From assembly GCA_001599715.1 (NCBI GenBank), contig BCHU01000005.1, positions 1,240,001-1,304,000 of the forward strand: a stretch of DNA of 64,000 bases, read 5' to 3'. The stretch's first letter is position 1, and each line of letters starts with the position of its first letter. The position numbers and the translations under genes were made by a program. Below are positions 46,549-59,600 of the stretch, piece after piece. The notes below the pieces were generated by a model. It searched no databases and had not been told where the DNA came from. It saw only the letters and a list, made by a program, of their open reading frames with translations. The DNA is from Phaeotremella fagi (taxonomy: Eukaryota; Basidiomycota; Tremellomycetes; Tremellales; Phaeotremellaceae).

Positions 46549-49500
46549 ATGTCAAGAAACAACTATCAACCCCAACAACCTCGCCAAGGACTTCCAAATC
46601 AAATGATACCAGGTCAACGATATCCGTCCGATCCAAACAACAATCCAGCCTATCCAACTTACCCCCAATATTCCAATCAACCTTCCTACCCACCGACCGA
46701 CAATCTCAGATCTAACAGTCCAGCACCTAGATTATCAGATGAATACAACAGGAGTGGAGCGAGTAGTCCCTCCCGACCAGTTCGGTCACAACGTAGAGAA
46801 CCTGGTGGTAACGGAATTGGTCAAGGTCAAAGTCAAGGATTACCAACTGTATCCGCACGTAGCAAACTTGCACCAATTCAAACATCAGCTTTAAGACGAC
46901 CATCACAAGAAGGTCCTTTCTCCAGTAACAACAACAACAACAGCAGCAACCATCAGATTCAAAGGAACGCAATGCCAATTTCTCCTATATCACCAGTTTC
47001 CGCGATACCAGATTCCAGTGCCAACAGTAATTTCAACGATCCATGGGCAAAAGATAGAAATCAAAGATCTGAACTTAGAGCTCAAACTTCACAAGCTGCT
47101 TTACAAGCTTCTAATCCTATGAGACAGAATTCTGGTCCTGGTTCAGGTATCGGTAATGGAGTTGGTGGTCAGGGTGGTGCTGGTGGTGGTCCTGGCACGG
47201 ATAAATTAAGAAATGTAGTGGGAGCTTTTATGTCGGCTAGTCGACGTGGTGATGAGGAACAACAGCAACAGAGTAATCGACGACCTGGGAGGAGTGAGGC
47301 TAGGGAACGTGCTAGGAAAGAACGGAAGGAGGAGGTTTGGGAGGTTGACGTTAGTGGTGGTGGAAAATTTGCTGAGATTGATGGTGGGTATACTTGTGAA
47401 ATTTCGATCTCAGATAGTCTAACGTTCTCCTTTAGGGGTGCTCAAGAAAATCAAATCGGATTGGCCATTCGTTATGGATAGTGATGTGAGTCTGGATTCC
47501 TTGTAAACGCGACACCAAACTCACACTAACAAAATACAGTTCTCACCCTCAACACTAGCTCTCTCCCTTCTATCCCAAACACCCTCAACATCCCTACCCC
47601 GTCATCCATCACTGAGCAACTTCACCAAACTTCATACAGCCTTATCGACAGCTCTCCAATCAGCCGTCCAAGCTCATTTCCAAACTTTCGCAGCGTCTCT
47701 CCCAGGTCATGCGAGTTTCTTATCGACTCTAACGAGAGCTCAACAACAGGTCAAAGTCTCTAGGGAAGCTTTGAAAGAAGCTAGAGATGGTTTCGCTGGG
47801 AAAGGGAAAGCTGAATTGGCTGGTGTTAGAGCTAGAGAGAGGATGGTTAGGGATATGTTGAAGATTCTAGATATCATGTGAGTAGTTTATTTTCATGTTG
47901 GGATCAATTGTAACACTGAACATACGATAGTGATCACCTTAAACAAGTTCCTGATCAACTTGAATCCCTTATTGGTGATAAGAAGTTTTTGCAGGCTGCG
48001 TTGATTTTGGTTAGGAGTATTAAGACTATTAATAAACCTGAGATCATTGATATTGGGGCTGTATCTGACTTGAGAGCGTATTTCATGTCACAAGAAACGG
48101 TATGTCGTGCTTCTGTTTTGTGAGAAACGATGACGAGCTGATTCATGTATACATAGACATTGATGGAAATTATGGTTGAGGAACTACATAACCATATCTA
48201 TCTCAAGACGTATTATTGTGATTCTCGTTGGAAGGCTTATTATGTCGGACAGTCGAAATGTAAGATAGTGCTGGTTAATGATATGTAGCTGATCAATATC
48301 CAGTACCCGTCATCGAACCATACTCAGATCCAGATTCTTCAAATCACGCAAACACCTCGGACCACCCATCATCCAGTCCAACCATTCCCAACAACTCCAA
48401 TTCCACGGCCGGTCCAGGACCATCATCAAGATTTTCTAGATATCTAACGAACCTTTCCGTTAAACCATCACACGATCCACTCCTAGATTTCCTAGAATCA
48501 GATTTAGGTGAGATGCCGAATCTACCAACAATCTCCCATCAAAGAGGAACATCGATGGGTCAAGCTGGTTCAAGTAACTCTCTATCTGCTATCGCGAATG
48601 GATCTCTTAATGCAGGCAGCCATGCGGACGTCGGGAATCCTGAAGCTGATTCTTATACTTACATGGAGACTCTTTTGGAGGCTTTGGCGGCTATGGGTAA
48701 ATTGGGCGCTGCTTTGGATATGGTTGCTCAGAGAGTACCTGGTGAGATTCATGCGTTGGTAGAATCTACTTTAGATGAAGTGGAGGAACGGTAGGTTTAA
48801 CTTTATTCAGTCAATCTGTAAAGCAGAAACTGACTATTCGGTGCTAGTAACGATCAAAGACGGGAAACTGAGATATCTGCCTCAGCAAGACCACAGAGTA
48901 TGATGGCAGGAATCAACGAGAAAGACGTATCATCGACCAGTATACGACGACAATCGTTATTCGTCCCGATCGAAAAACTTCGAATCGCAGTCTCGTTAGA
49001 TGCAGCCAGTCCACCTAGACATGCTGCAGTCCTTCGTGATCTGTTTTGGACCCTTTATTCAAAACTCGCCGCTGTACTCGAAAGTCATCGTGTGGTTTAT
49101 GAAGTTTCTAGATGGATATCCTCGGTTGGTTGATGTTGTTTGATGTTTGGTGATAGGTTACTGATTGATGATGTTTAGCGTCGAGATTTCAAAGATACTT
49201 CGACATCTTTGCAGCAGGCTACACTTAACATCCCAGTTTTAGAGGTTTGGAAACCTGTTCAACAGGAGGTGGGTTTTTTGCTTTTTACCAGGGGAATTCA
49301 GCTGATTGTTTGCAAGGTTCGAGGGCTGTTGCATAATTATCTTACGGATGATAGTCAAGGTTCAAGACTTGATCGACAACATGTTCAATCTATCAATGAG
49401 ATCCTTCGTGATGGTAAATTCACTCGTGATAGAACCAAAGTAAGTGATCCTCATTCCAAGGAATGAACCTATTCTCACAAGTTATCACCTAGGATATCTT

Positions 49501-51630
49501 CCGATTCGCCGATACCGATGCTAAAGCAGTTGCGAACGATCTGAAACTAGTCGACGATTCACTTAAACAAGTATTGAAACTCTCAGTACCGGGTTTAGTG
49601 AATATGCAAACGACCGATGGAGCCAGTCAAAGTATCTTAACAGGTTCAACGAGCGTGACAACATCAGACGAAAGATATTCATCAATAGGTAAACATCGTA
49701 CATTAATTCCACCAAACGCTTTCAACGTTTCCACATTGTTTCAACCGACACTTTCATTCATTCAACGAGCCAGTTCCATCGTTCCACCTGGTTTCGAAGA
49801 GGAGACTGGTGCTTTCAGTAGTGTACTTGAGGACTTTGTCGTTAAAGTGTTCCTACCTCAATTGGATGAGAAGGTTACGGCTTCTTTTCAACAAGCTGTT
49901 TCTGGTATGTTTCTGTGGTGGCTTTGAAGATTTGATATTGACTTTTGTGTGCAGGTTATGACGCTTATCAAGTGGATCGAAGATTATCTGAGAACGTCAC
50001 TAAACCACCTTTAAAGGTTAGTTTCATCTTTATCCTTTTCAAAAACTTACTCACTGACCTGTCTACCTTCCAGTCGAGTGTTCGTGTTATGGCTTTAATA
50101 CATAGTTTATGTGTTATGCTTCAGACTACACCGTTCCACAGGGAGAACTACAGTCGTTTGATCGTTGGAGTCATCGTGCAATACTATCAACAATGTAGTG
50201 CTAGATTCAGAGGTGAGATATAGCATGTGATAGTACTGATCATATCAGAACTCGCATCGCTGAATAACGAAAATGAAATCTCTTCAGATGTGGCATTAGC
50301 TCTTCCAGCTGTTTGGGCACAACGAGAAGATGTGATCAATTGCTTAACAGAATTAAGGGCAGTGGCGGTAAGTCAAGTTCAGAAATCTTTCACGAGGGGA
50401 GTACATACTGAAAAGCGACCGTTAGCCTGGTGATGAACACGAATTGAATCTTTTGGAACAGAAAGAAATCAAATTGGAAACCACTCTTTTGGCTAGGAAA
50501 CCAGTTGTTGAATCTCAGTTAATCAATTCCAGTCGGAAATTGGAGGCGCTTAGTCATTTATCGCAGAGTTTGGTGAGTCTTCTTCTGTATTTCAAGTATG
50601 TTTATTGATGCTGACCTACGATTGCAGCGTTGGTTCATCGAAGCTTTACTTGATCTTCAGACTGAAGCTGAGGAACCTATGTCGCCTACTGATCCTGATG
50701 GTCCGGGAGAGAGTGTAAGTTTGTTTTTTGCTTTAGACGGATCTATACTGATTATGTCCGAAATAGCATTTCCCTCAACCGATATCATTTGAGCCAGGGG
50801 ACGTCCCGTCATTACCGCTCACTCGAGCCATGGCACAGTAAGTTGATACTTAGTGATACCGGACGATAAACTCACAAAAAATCAATAGACGTTTCGAAGC
50901 TATCGTCCAGACTTACGAACAATTAGCTGAAATGGTTTCGAACACTATTCGACTTGAAATTCGTTGTCGAGTGATCTGTAATCTTGGCGCGTCGATGCAT
51001 AAAGGAGATTTCAGATTGGAAAGTGAGGCTTTGGAACCTGATCCTGATATCGTCGATTTGAATTCGAATTTGACGGACGCTGTTGAATTGACGTCTGAAA
51101 CTTTGTCGGATGAGGATATGGGGTGAGTTTTTTGACGTCTTGAACTCAAATTTGGAGCTGATAACTGACCCATATTCAGATTCATCTTTAGAGGTCTTGG
51201 ACCACTTGTCGATCATTGTTTCATCAACGCTGCTAGATCTATCAAACAGGTCAACACCCATGGTGTCAAGAAGATCAAAAGAAATATCATCTCCGTTCAA
51301 CAATCATTACGAAGTATCGATGAATCACCTGATGAAGGTATCTTAGATAAATCAATAAACTATTGGGACATGTACGAGAGAGATCCAAAGGTGTGTACTT
51401 TCAATACTATCAACGGTAGAGACTGTAATTGACGTTCACATGAAAAGGAAATGCTGGATAATATCAGATCTAAAGGACCTGAATACTCTTTCGAAGATTA
51501 TAACACCATGTTGAATCTTCAATGTAAGACTGATCAATCGGAGGCTTCTTCGGCGACTTTGAATTCCCTTTTGATCGATTTACATGCTTTGTCGATGTCT
51601 ATTGAGGGATGGGATACGGGGGATAGTTAG
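46549..51630 (+). CDS. SEC8: Exocyst complex subunit Sec8 (EXOC4)
   Basis: 1,378 aa in 19 exons. Exocyst tethers secretory vesicles to the plasma membrane at sites of growth. A long Q/N/S/G-rich N-terminus (278 residues, exon 1) is a fungal extension. Then the Sec8 hallmark KIKSDWPFVMDSDFSPSTLALSLL, followed by DHLKQVPDQLESLIGDKKF and LQAALILVRSIKTI, ETTLMEIMVEELHNHIYLK, and the conserved helical rods to the C-terminus (SNTIRLEIRCRVICNLGAS; ARSIKQVNTHGVKKIKRN). The 48-nt intron at 49269-49316 is frame-preserving and stop-free. If retained it would add VGFLLFTRGIQLIVCK, so splicing there should be verified. Phase is consistent in all other junctions. Confidence 0.92.
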
Positions 51631-52142
51631 ATTGATATACTCTTGGGTTTGGACGTTTGTGTGGGGTGAGGGTGAGGGGTTCGGTTGTATTGCTTGCTCG
51701 TCTCTCATGCATTGACTAATCGTTGTTCAGGTCTGGTGGTGAGTCTTGGTTGTGAGGTTTCAAACGTCTGTGCATCTGCCACCACACACCTCCTCCTCTT
51801 GTGTGTGTGATCACATCAACACCAACTGTCACATCTTCATCTATCATACTTCTTTCTTCTTCCTATCATCTATTACACTAATCATAATCATAAAATGAGA
51901 TTCGTGTCTGAATTTCGTGCCCGTAAAACAGCCACCAAAGACGACCAAGAACTAGTAATCAGTCCTGGAAGTGGTTGAGCAATGCAAAAAGCAGGGAAGA
52001 ACGATCACAGGTAAATCATTATCATTTTCATTCTCTCGTTATTACATTACAATAAGGTACTAAATCAATCAAGAAGTTTTTCTACATTTCCAACAAAATC
52101 ATTTCAAGAGAACACCGAATCATAACAAGATACTGTACTCCC
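51631..52142. other. Convergent intergenic region
   Basis: Between SEC8 and the repeat-module gene. A 27-codon frame at 51895-51978 (MRFVSEFRARKTATKDD...) has an ATG preceded by an A-rich context, but no conservation can be judged. Not called as a gene. Confidence 0.4.
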
Positions 52143-53644
52143 CTACTCTTCCTCTTCAGCTTCTTCTTGAATGGCTTCCAAGGCGTTAACAGATGGTACA
52201 ACAGTAGCTATAGCTGAAGCTGGAGCTAGTTTGGAACTATGGATGATCGTCAGTTGTGAGTACCGTCACATAAGTATAGGAGGTGAACTTACATTCCCTC
52301 AATAACTTTATCACCTTGAACCTCCTCTTCAGACCAATTTTTCACATCTTCAGCTTCTTCTACCATCTTCAACCAAGCAGGAGACGTGGTACTATCAAGA
52401 GCAATCGGAACTCTATCGTCATCATCAACAGCACAAGTCCAATCAGTCCCTTCAGCTAGAGCTAGATATACGAAATCACCCCAGGAAGTTACAGTACGAG
52501 TTTCGATTGGTTTGACGATTACGTCTTCGCGGAGTTGTTTTTTAGATCGTGTTTTGAGTGATTTGGTGGGGACGATGGGAGAAGAGGAGGTTTTAGGAGT
52601 GACTGGAACACTTTTGGTAGTAGTTGAGGGAGAGGATTGGGTTGGAGTTGGGACTTTAGCCTTTTTCAAGTCGACCGTTTTGATGTTCATGAAGTGATCG
52701 ATAGACCATGTTTGGGAGATTTTGGTTGGTGAAACGGGAGTTGGGGAGCTACCAGAAGAGACTAGAGTACTGAGTTCGGCAGTTGGGGTTTGGGTACTAG
52801 TAGAAGAGACTGAAGCAGTTTCGAGGGAAGTTGGGGATTGGACTTCGCCACTGTTCATGTTAACCTTTTTCATAAATTGTTCGATCGTCCATGTTTGGGT
52901 TGTTTTGGTTGGAGATGGAGGGGAAACTGGTGTAGTAGGTGAAGCAGGAGATGATGGGGAACTACCAGTAGTGGTCGTGATTGTTGAAGTGTTGTCGGAA
53001 GTAGTAGAAGTAGTTTGAGCTTTACCACTTTCGATGTTAACCTTTTTCATGTTGAAGAATTCCTCCATTGACCATTTATTGATTAATCTGGTAGGAGAAG
53101 CAGGGGAAGCTGGTGAAGCTGAGGAAGCAGGTGATAGAGGAGCTGAAAGGGAAATACCAGATGTGATTGATGTCGAAGCTATGTCGGAAGTGACCTCGAC
53201 TTGAGTGGAAGTGATCTTGACTTCACCATTTTCGATTTTAACCTTTTCAACAACTTCTTCGACCTTCCATTCTGTCTCAACCTCATTGACGGGGAGAGTA
53301 TGAGAGATAGAAACAGGTACCGTGTCATCATCGTCTTCAGCAAGAGACCAATCATTAGAAGACTTTTCGGCCAAATACAAGAAATCCTCCCAAGACTTAA
53401 CAGCCCGTCTTTGGCCACCGACCTTTGATTTAGAAGGGGTGACTGGAGCTGAAGAAGCTGGAGTCGTAGCTTGAGATACAGAGAGCTCTGGGACGCTAGA
53501 AGCAGGGAGTGGAGCTTGAACTCGAACAGGAGTAGTTGGGAGAGAAGTTGAAGTGATTTCGTCGACCCACCATGGTTTTTGTGGGAGAGGGTATTCGAGA
53601 CCAGCGAGAGTGGCGGTAGAAACGATTGATTGTTGAGAAGACAT
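52143..53644 (-). CDS. Unknown protein with repeated W-x-DF/DDDDTVP module (paralogue A)
   Basis: 481 aa in two exons (53644-52293, 52236-52143). It begins LEYPLPQKPWWVDEI-like, then module 1 (about residues 80-115): SWEDFLYLAE, NDWSLAEDDDDTVPVSI. Module 2 lies near the C-terminus (about 385-440): SWGDFVYLALAEGTDWTCA, DDDDRVPIAL, then a helical AWLKMVEEAEDVKNWSEEE segment. It ends NALEAIQEEAEEEE. Between them are three copies of a second motif, roughly SPTK-x3-TWSIEQFMN-KKVN, separated by S/T/P linkers. The same module occurs twice in the divergent gene at 55091. No known domain is recognised; I infer a new repeat family. Acidic tail; no TM or signal peptide. Confidence 0.75.
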
Positions 53645-53875
53645 TTTCTGGGTGTTTGGGTTGGTTGTTTAGGTGTTGTTAAGTTGTTATTTGGATAGCT
53701 TGAGCTTTGAGGTGGTGTTGATAGATGTTGTTGAAGAAGATCATCATCTCGTATCTCATCTTGGTCTTGAATACTGTTCTCAGGTAGGTACGTATTCATT
53801 TGGCTACAAGGTCAGGATTACAAGGGCTGCCATCTAAAGATTTACTGTCGGCAACTTTAAGGTACAATGAATTAA

Positions 53876-54520
53876 TCTACCTCCTTTGCCGGTTCTCTTT
53901 ATCTGCTGCATTTCTTAATCGTTTTCGATTCAGGAGGTTGTCATAGATGCATAGCTGAAGCCCACACGATCCTGCTCGTACAAGAATCATCTTCATAAAT
54001 GAAAAACTTCAAGAGATACAAACCATGAACATCAAGCAGCCGGCAGCGAAAACCATGAACACATTCCCGAACGCCATTTGAATTGAATCTACCTCCTTTA
54101 CCGATTTTCTTCATCTACTGCATCTCTCAATCGTTCTCCTTTCATATAATTAGTATAGATGCATAGCAGAGGTATAGACAATCCTAATGGTACAAAAATC
54201 ATCTTTATACATGCAAAACTGCAAAAGATATAATCCATAAACATTCAAGGAGGAATTCTGTCCGGCCGCGAAAATCATGAACAATTTCCCGAAGGCCATT
54301 TGAATGTAATCTATGTCCGTTAACGGTTTTCTTCAACTACATGATTTCTTTATCGTTTACAATTCAGGAAACTCGTATAGATGCATAGCAGAAGCTCATA
54401 CGATTCTACTCGTACAAGAATCATCTTCATACATGGGAAACTACCAAAGATATAATCCATAAACATCAAGAAAGGATCCTTACCGACCCCGAAAACTAAG
54501 AACATCTGAGCCGAGATTTT
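53876..54520. repeat. Three tandem diverged copies of a unit of about 212 bp
   Basis: Copies begin at 53876 (TCTACCTCCTTT), 54088 (TCTACCTCCTTT) and 54310 (TCTATGTCCGTT); spacing 212 and 222 bp. All share ATAGATGCATAGC (53944, 54155, 54377), a GTACAA..AATCATCTT block and a CCATTTGAAT-type or related end segment. The copies differ by substitutions and small indels. The array lies between two divergent paralogous genes and has no open reading frame. Confidence 0.8.
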
Positions 54521-55090
54521 TTATTTTTGAACTTAAATGAACAGCTAGCAAGAGTGCTTGATAAGGTACCAAAATAGAAATCAGAAAGCATCGCATGGTG
54601 CCAAGTACTTTAGGCTTGAACGAAACCTCTGGTGTTATGCAAGAAAAGGGAGATTTTCATTTGCTTCCTTGTAAGATCTGCGAAATGGCTAAGGAAATAG
54701 GTGATTAAGTTTAGACTGGGCGTCGGTACATGCTTTAATAAGCTTTGGGATCGCATCATAAACGGGCGCTACTGCAGTTGTACATGTCTAACACTGCGCT
54801 GCATAACGGACTTTGACCGGCATGTACCGTTTCTACAATGAGTCGGCACGATTTAAGTTTTGACTGAAGTTTAATCTTTAATCTCTCTGCCGTTTTCTAC
54901 ATTCATTCCCTTAGCCCTTTTCTTGTCATTACCCTGCATCCACAATGTCACCGTACCGACGTACGTATATGATAGTACAGTATGCTCCATGTATACTTGG
55001 ATCATGTATCTTGAATTCACCATCTACAATCAAAGAAAGAACAACTCATCCATCGTTAATAAATCATCCATCGTCAAATCATTATTCAAA

Positions 55091-56263
55091 ATGTCACCAA
55101 GAATCCAAAAGAAATCTATCAAATCAGTTGTCGACAAGTAAGTCCCTATTTCTGCTCTTATAACTGACAATTTTTCAGATCCAAAGTCGAAAAACTCACT
55201 CGTCCAGTCAAGTCCTGGAGCGATTTCCACTACTTGACCACTCAAAACTTCAAAGATTGGTCGGAAATGGAAGACGACGACGATACAGTCCCCATCTCTG
55301 TCGACATCGTTCTACCCTCCTTACCCAAAGACACGATTCAAACTGTCGAAAGACGTTCAGTTAAATGTTGGAGGGATTTCGAAAAGTTGGCTTCACCAAA
55401 GGGAACAGACTGGACTTGTGCTGAGGAGGATGACGATACTGTCCCTATCGATACTGCTGGTTACGATTCAACTGCTTGGGATCAACTGGTCGAAGAAACA
55501 GAAGCTATCAAAGATTGGTCGGAGGGAGATGAAAAGGTTCAAGTGGTTGAACAACAAGTTAAATTGTAAGTTCCCGACTTTTTGTCAAGTCCCAAAAGCT
55601 GATGCATCTCGTATAGTTCTGAAACACCTACATCCAAAACTACTATCGTTTCAATCACCACGAACGCGCTAGAAGCCATTATCGAGGAGGATGAAGAAGA
55701 ACAAGAAGAAGAAGTTGAAGTCCTCACTGAAAGTGAAATCTCTGATATCGAAAGTGGAAGCTCTGACAGTGAGGAAGACGAAGAGGATGAAGAGGTTATC
55801 GATTACTCCCTACCATTCCTAACAACCGGGTAAGTCACATCCTATCATCGAGGTTACGGCATACTGATAAAGGGAATTTAGACGTAAAACAACCACCGAG
55901 ATCCCGAGAACCAACTACTTCCCCTGGAACCATCATCTCACCACAGTCAAAATCCTATCCGCGACCAAATCATCACCAAGCATAACAGTCACCTGTGAAA
56001 GTGCTACAGATTATCCTAGAGCTTTATGGTCAGAATCATCTTCTCACGGTACGATCTCCGTTATCCCTTGGCCACGTCCAGGTGGAGTAGCGGAACTTTA
56101 CGGTAATCCTATTTACTACGATTGTGTTCTCGTTGGTGAGAAGTGGGAAGAGATTGAATGGGTTTACAGTACCGCTTTCACTATTCGTCCTGAGACTAGT
56201 TCAGAGATTAGATCGGATTACACATGTCAAGAATGGTCTCCGGATTATGGTTATGATTATTAG
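55091..56263 (+). CDS. Unknown protein with two W-x-DF/DDDDTVP modules (paralogue B)
   Basis: 342 aa in four exons (55091-55137, 55179-55565, 55617-55829, 55882-56263). Module 1: KSWSDFHYLTT, KDWSEMEDDDDTVPISV. Module 2: KCWRDFEKLASP, GTDWTCAEEDDDTVPID, then AWDQLVEETEAIKDWSEGD. It continues with NALEAIIEEDEEEQEEE, shared with paralogue A's end, an acidic run, and a C-terminal domain unique to this gene (NYFPWNHHLTTVKIL ... ISVIPWPRPGGVAELYGNP ... IYYDCVLVGEKWEEIEWVYS) that looks folded. The two genes are divergent with the 212-bp repeats between them, so they look like a duplicated pair. Function unknown. Confidence 0.75.
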
Positions 56264-56657
56264 TTTTGATTACTTTTCTTTTTTCGTTGCTATTTTACTC
56301 TTTTATCATACCTTCATCATCGTATATCCCAAACAACCTTACCTCAGCTGATGGACACTAAACCCAATGTACACTTATCTTTGTACTTTGTTTCTTCGTT
56401 TACTTTATTCTCGTCTTCTTGATATGGAAAATTGTGTCTTCATTCTTGAACTTTTAAATAATGTATATTCTTGACTTCCATTTGGACCATGTCATTCGTC
56501 GTACACGATCGCACTCTTTCACTATCACTGAATCATAAAATTCATGCAATTAACTTTGAATATACAATGCAAGTAAGAATACAACAACCGTCTAAAGTCC
56601 AATCTAGTCACTGTATGCCCACTCCACCCGTTACCAGCCACCATCTTTACCCCACCC
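56264..56657. other. Convergent 3' intergenic region
   Basis: T-rich 3' flank of paralogue B running into the end of the JJJ1-SRR1 gene. No gene is supported. Confidence 0.5.
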
Positions 56658-59600
56658 TCATCTCACCTCACCATCCTCAGGCCATTCAACATCAGGTAAA
56701 ACACCCTCCCAATCAATTGAATCTTTCTTCTCCGGATCCACCCACATGAAACCAAGAGATAAGAAAGATCTAGCGAAACCCGGTAGATTGGTTTCCGGTA
56801 AAATCGATATAGGGATGTATGACATGTGAGGAACTAACATTAACATGCAGTAAGTATAGTGTTTTCCGGGGAAATGACATTTACCTAATCGTTGTAATAC
56901 TCCATCTTTCACTGGTCTCTCACCACCTTTCCCTTTCCGTTTCTTTTTGCTTTTCACAAATTCATCTTCGGTGTTGTTTGATTCTCCCGTTTCTTTGGAT
57001 GTAATATCACTAGGTCGAATATAACCTGTAAGATATTCTCCTAGATCATTTCCTAGAATGATTTTTCCTTTGGTCGAAGCTAGTAATTCGGAGGTGTAGT
57101 TTTGATGAAGTAAAGATTCGTATAGTGGACGAGGACAATGGGGCAGATAGAGAAGATATGGTGTTTCGGGATCGAGAATATGTTTACCTCGCTAATACGC
57201 TGTTAGCCAGACATGTACTCCAGTCATTCATTGACCCACAAGATTTTCTTGTATCACCTCAATTCCTATTTCTGCTAACACTTTACGATCACCATTATCC
57301 CAAACAGGGTCAAAAGCTTTAATACAAGATGGCGAAGCCTATATTGGAAGTGAGTCATATTCCCACTGACCGATAACTCACCTTCAACCCAACAACAAGT
57401 TCAAGTATCAAAGCTAATTGAATTTGAGCAGTTCGATCCCCAAAGACCTTCCCCAATCCCAAGCACAACACCGAAAGATCAGAAGAGGAGCCAACGACCT
57501 CAACGTTTAAGACATTTTGTAGACGAGGGAGTAATTCTAGATAGCAAATTCTTCAATATTTAACTCCAACGGAATGAGAATCAACATACCAATCCAAGCT
57601 TCACCCCATTTATCAACCATCTTCTCCCGTTTCTCCTGAACACCATCTAAAACCTTCCGTATCCTCTCATCAGAGAATTCATCTTCCACCAAAACTTTCC
57701 CACCCTTCCCATTTTTCTTCCCGCCCTTGATTTTAGGTTGAACAAATCCATCATTCTTGTCCTTATCCTTTCCCTTGCCAGATCTATCTACTTTAAATTC
57801 AGGTTCAATCGATGATTGTACAGAACCGTTCTTCTTCGCTGCCTTTCTAGCTTCTTTCATAGCTTGTTTGGCAGCTTCGTCTTCAAGTTTCTTTTTAGCT
57901 TCTCGAGCTCTTCTTTTATCCTTTTTGGAAATTTCTTGAGGTTTGTCATCGGTAGCTGCGTTCGACACCGAGGCAGAATCTCCAGCAACTTCGTCATCAT
58001 CAACATCGTTGGGTATGTCGGTATTGGTGGCTAAAGGTGGCTCAGACAAGTCATCGATCGTGTTTTGTTTGGGTCTCGTTTTCTTCTTTTCTTTCTTGGA
58101 AGGTCTAATGTATGGTTAGCCACCTACGAAACAATATAAAGACTTACATCGCATTCTCTTCCGTGGTATTCAATTCTAGGTCCTGAAGCTTTTGCTCCAA
58201 CGTATCATTCCCCTGTTCCAGAACGACTTGTTCAATTTCCAGATCAATATCAACATCGCCTTCATCGTGTTCTAAATCTGATAAATCATCAACCTCGTCG
58301 TCAGAAGCAGGAAGATCAAGTAAAGCGTCTTCAGCTTGCATTTCCTTTTTCAAACTACGATCGTAAATCAATTTATAACTCTACAGAAAGAAGACAAACA
58401 AACTCACCGATAAACAGCCTGTTTATGTTTCTTACTCCTCTCATGATTCTCCCAACTCGCTTCGCTCAGAAAAGTCTTGCCACAAGCTACACATTCAACA
58501 ACCTCTCCACCTTTTCCATCATCGACTCTAACCCCCGTTCCATCACCTTCCTCTTCAACTTCCTCTTCATCCGATAAATCGTCCTCTTTTATCTTTTGCC
58601 AATCCTGTTCCTCAAATCTTGCCGCTGACGCCCTTTGTCTAGCTTCTTCTCTTTCTTTGGCCGCTTGGATATCAGCTGCTGACGCTGTTGGTGTTGATGA
58701 TCCCGATGCCCCTGGTGTTAATCTGGTTTTAGGTAATTTAGCAGCTGCAGCTCTAGCTTGAGCGAGTTTAGTTTGATGAGCTTTATAACGTGGATCTCGA
58801 TGTTGAATAAATAAGACAAGTTGCTAATGACGATCAATTTTATGATACGTCTTCAGATTGGAATCAAACTTACTCTAACCGTATCAATATATTCCTTCCT
58901 AGTCTCCTCCCTAACCTTCTTATTCTCCTTCTCCATCAAACGACGAACATTCCTATCCTCACCCCGCTCACTATCCCATTTCCCAACCCATTCAAATTTC
59001 TTCTCCGTCGTAAACTCCAACCAAACCGTATAAAAATCCCTCACCCAGATTTGAGAATTTCTTTCAGATTTCGACAAACCGGGTGGAGGAGCGTAAGGTG
59101 TTTTCGAGTCTCCGAAAGTTGGATAGAGGAGTGGTGCGTGTGAATCAGGTGGGGTGTGGAGTGTTTCGTCTGATGACAAGAGGTTGAATAGGGTTCTGTA
59201 GACTGAGTAGAAACCCTGTGAATCAATTTCAGTTAACGAACATCCCTTTCTATTTGGTTTCTGCACCCACTTCATTGGTATCGTCCATTTTCCTAGCCAA
59301 TTTAGGATCAAAGAATCTCATCAACTGCTCAATCTTTACCCCTGGATCACCGTGTCGTCGTTTGTTCAACTTAGATTTAGGGTCGTTAACACCACTATCA
59401 CCTGCTCGAACATGATCGAAGAGGTCATCATCCGTTGCAGCTAACGGAGCGTTTCGATGGTTATCGTAAAAAGCTCTTTCCTGTGAGGGTCTGGTTAGGG
59501 GATACGAAAGAGATATAGGTTGGAGAACTTACATCGGGGTCACTAAGAATCTTCGTATAGGTTTATGTAAGCTATTGTTTGCCCGCTAGAAGTAGGATAG

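Noticed and set aside
51895..51978. 27-codon frame with a good ATG context
   Set aside because: Too short to judge; no homology signal or splice partner could be seen.
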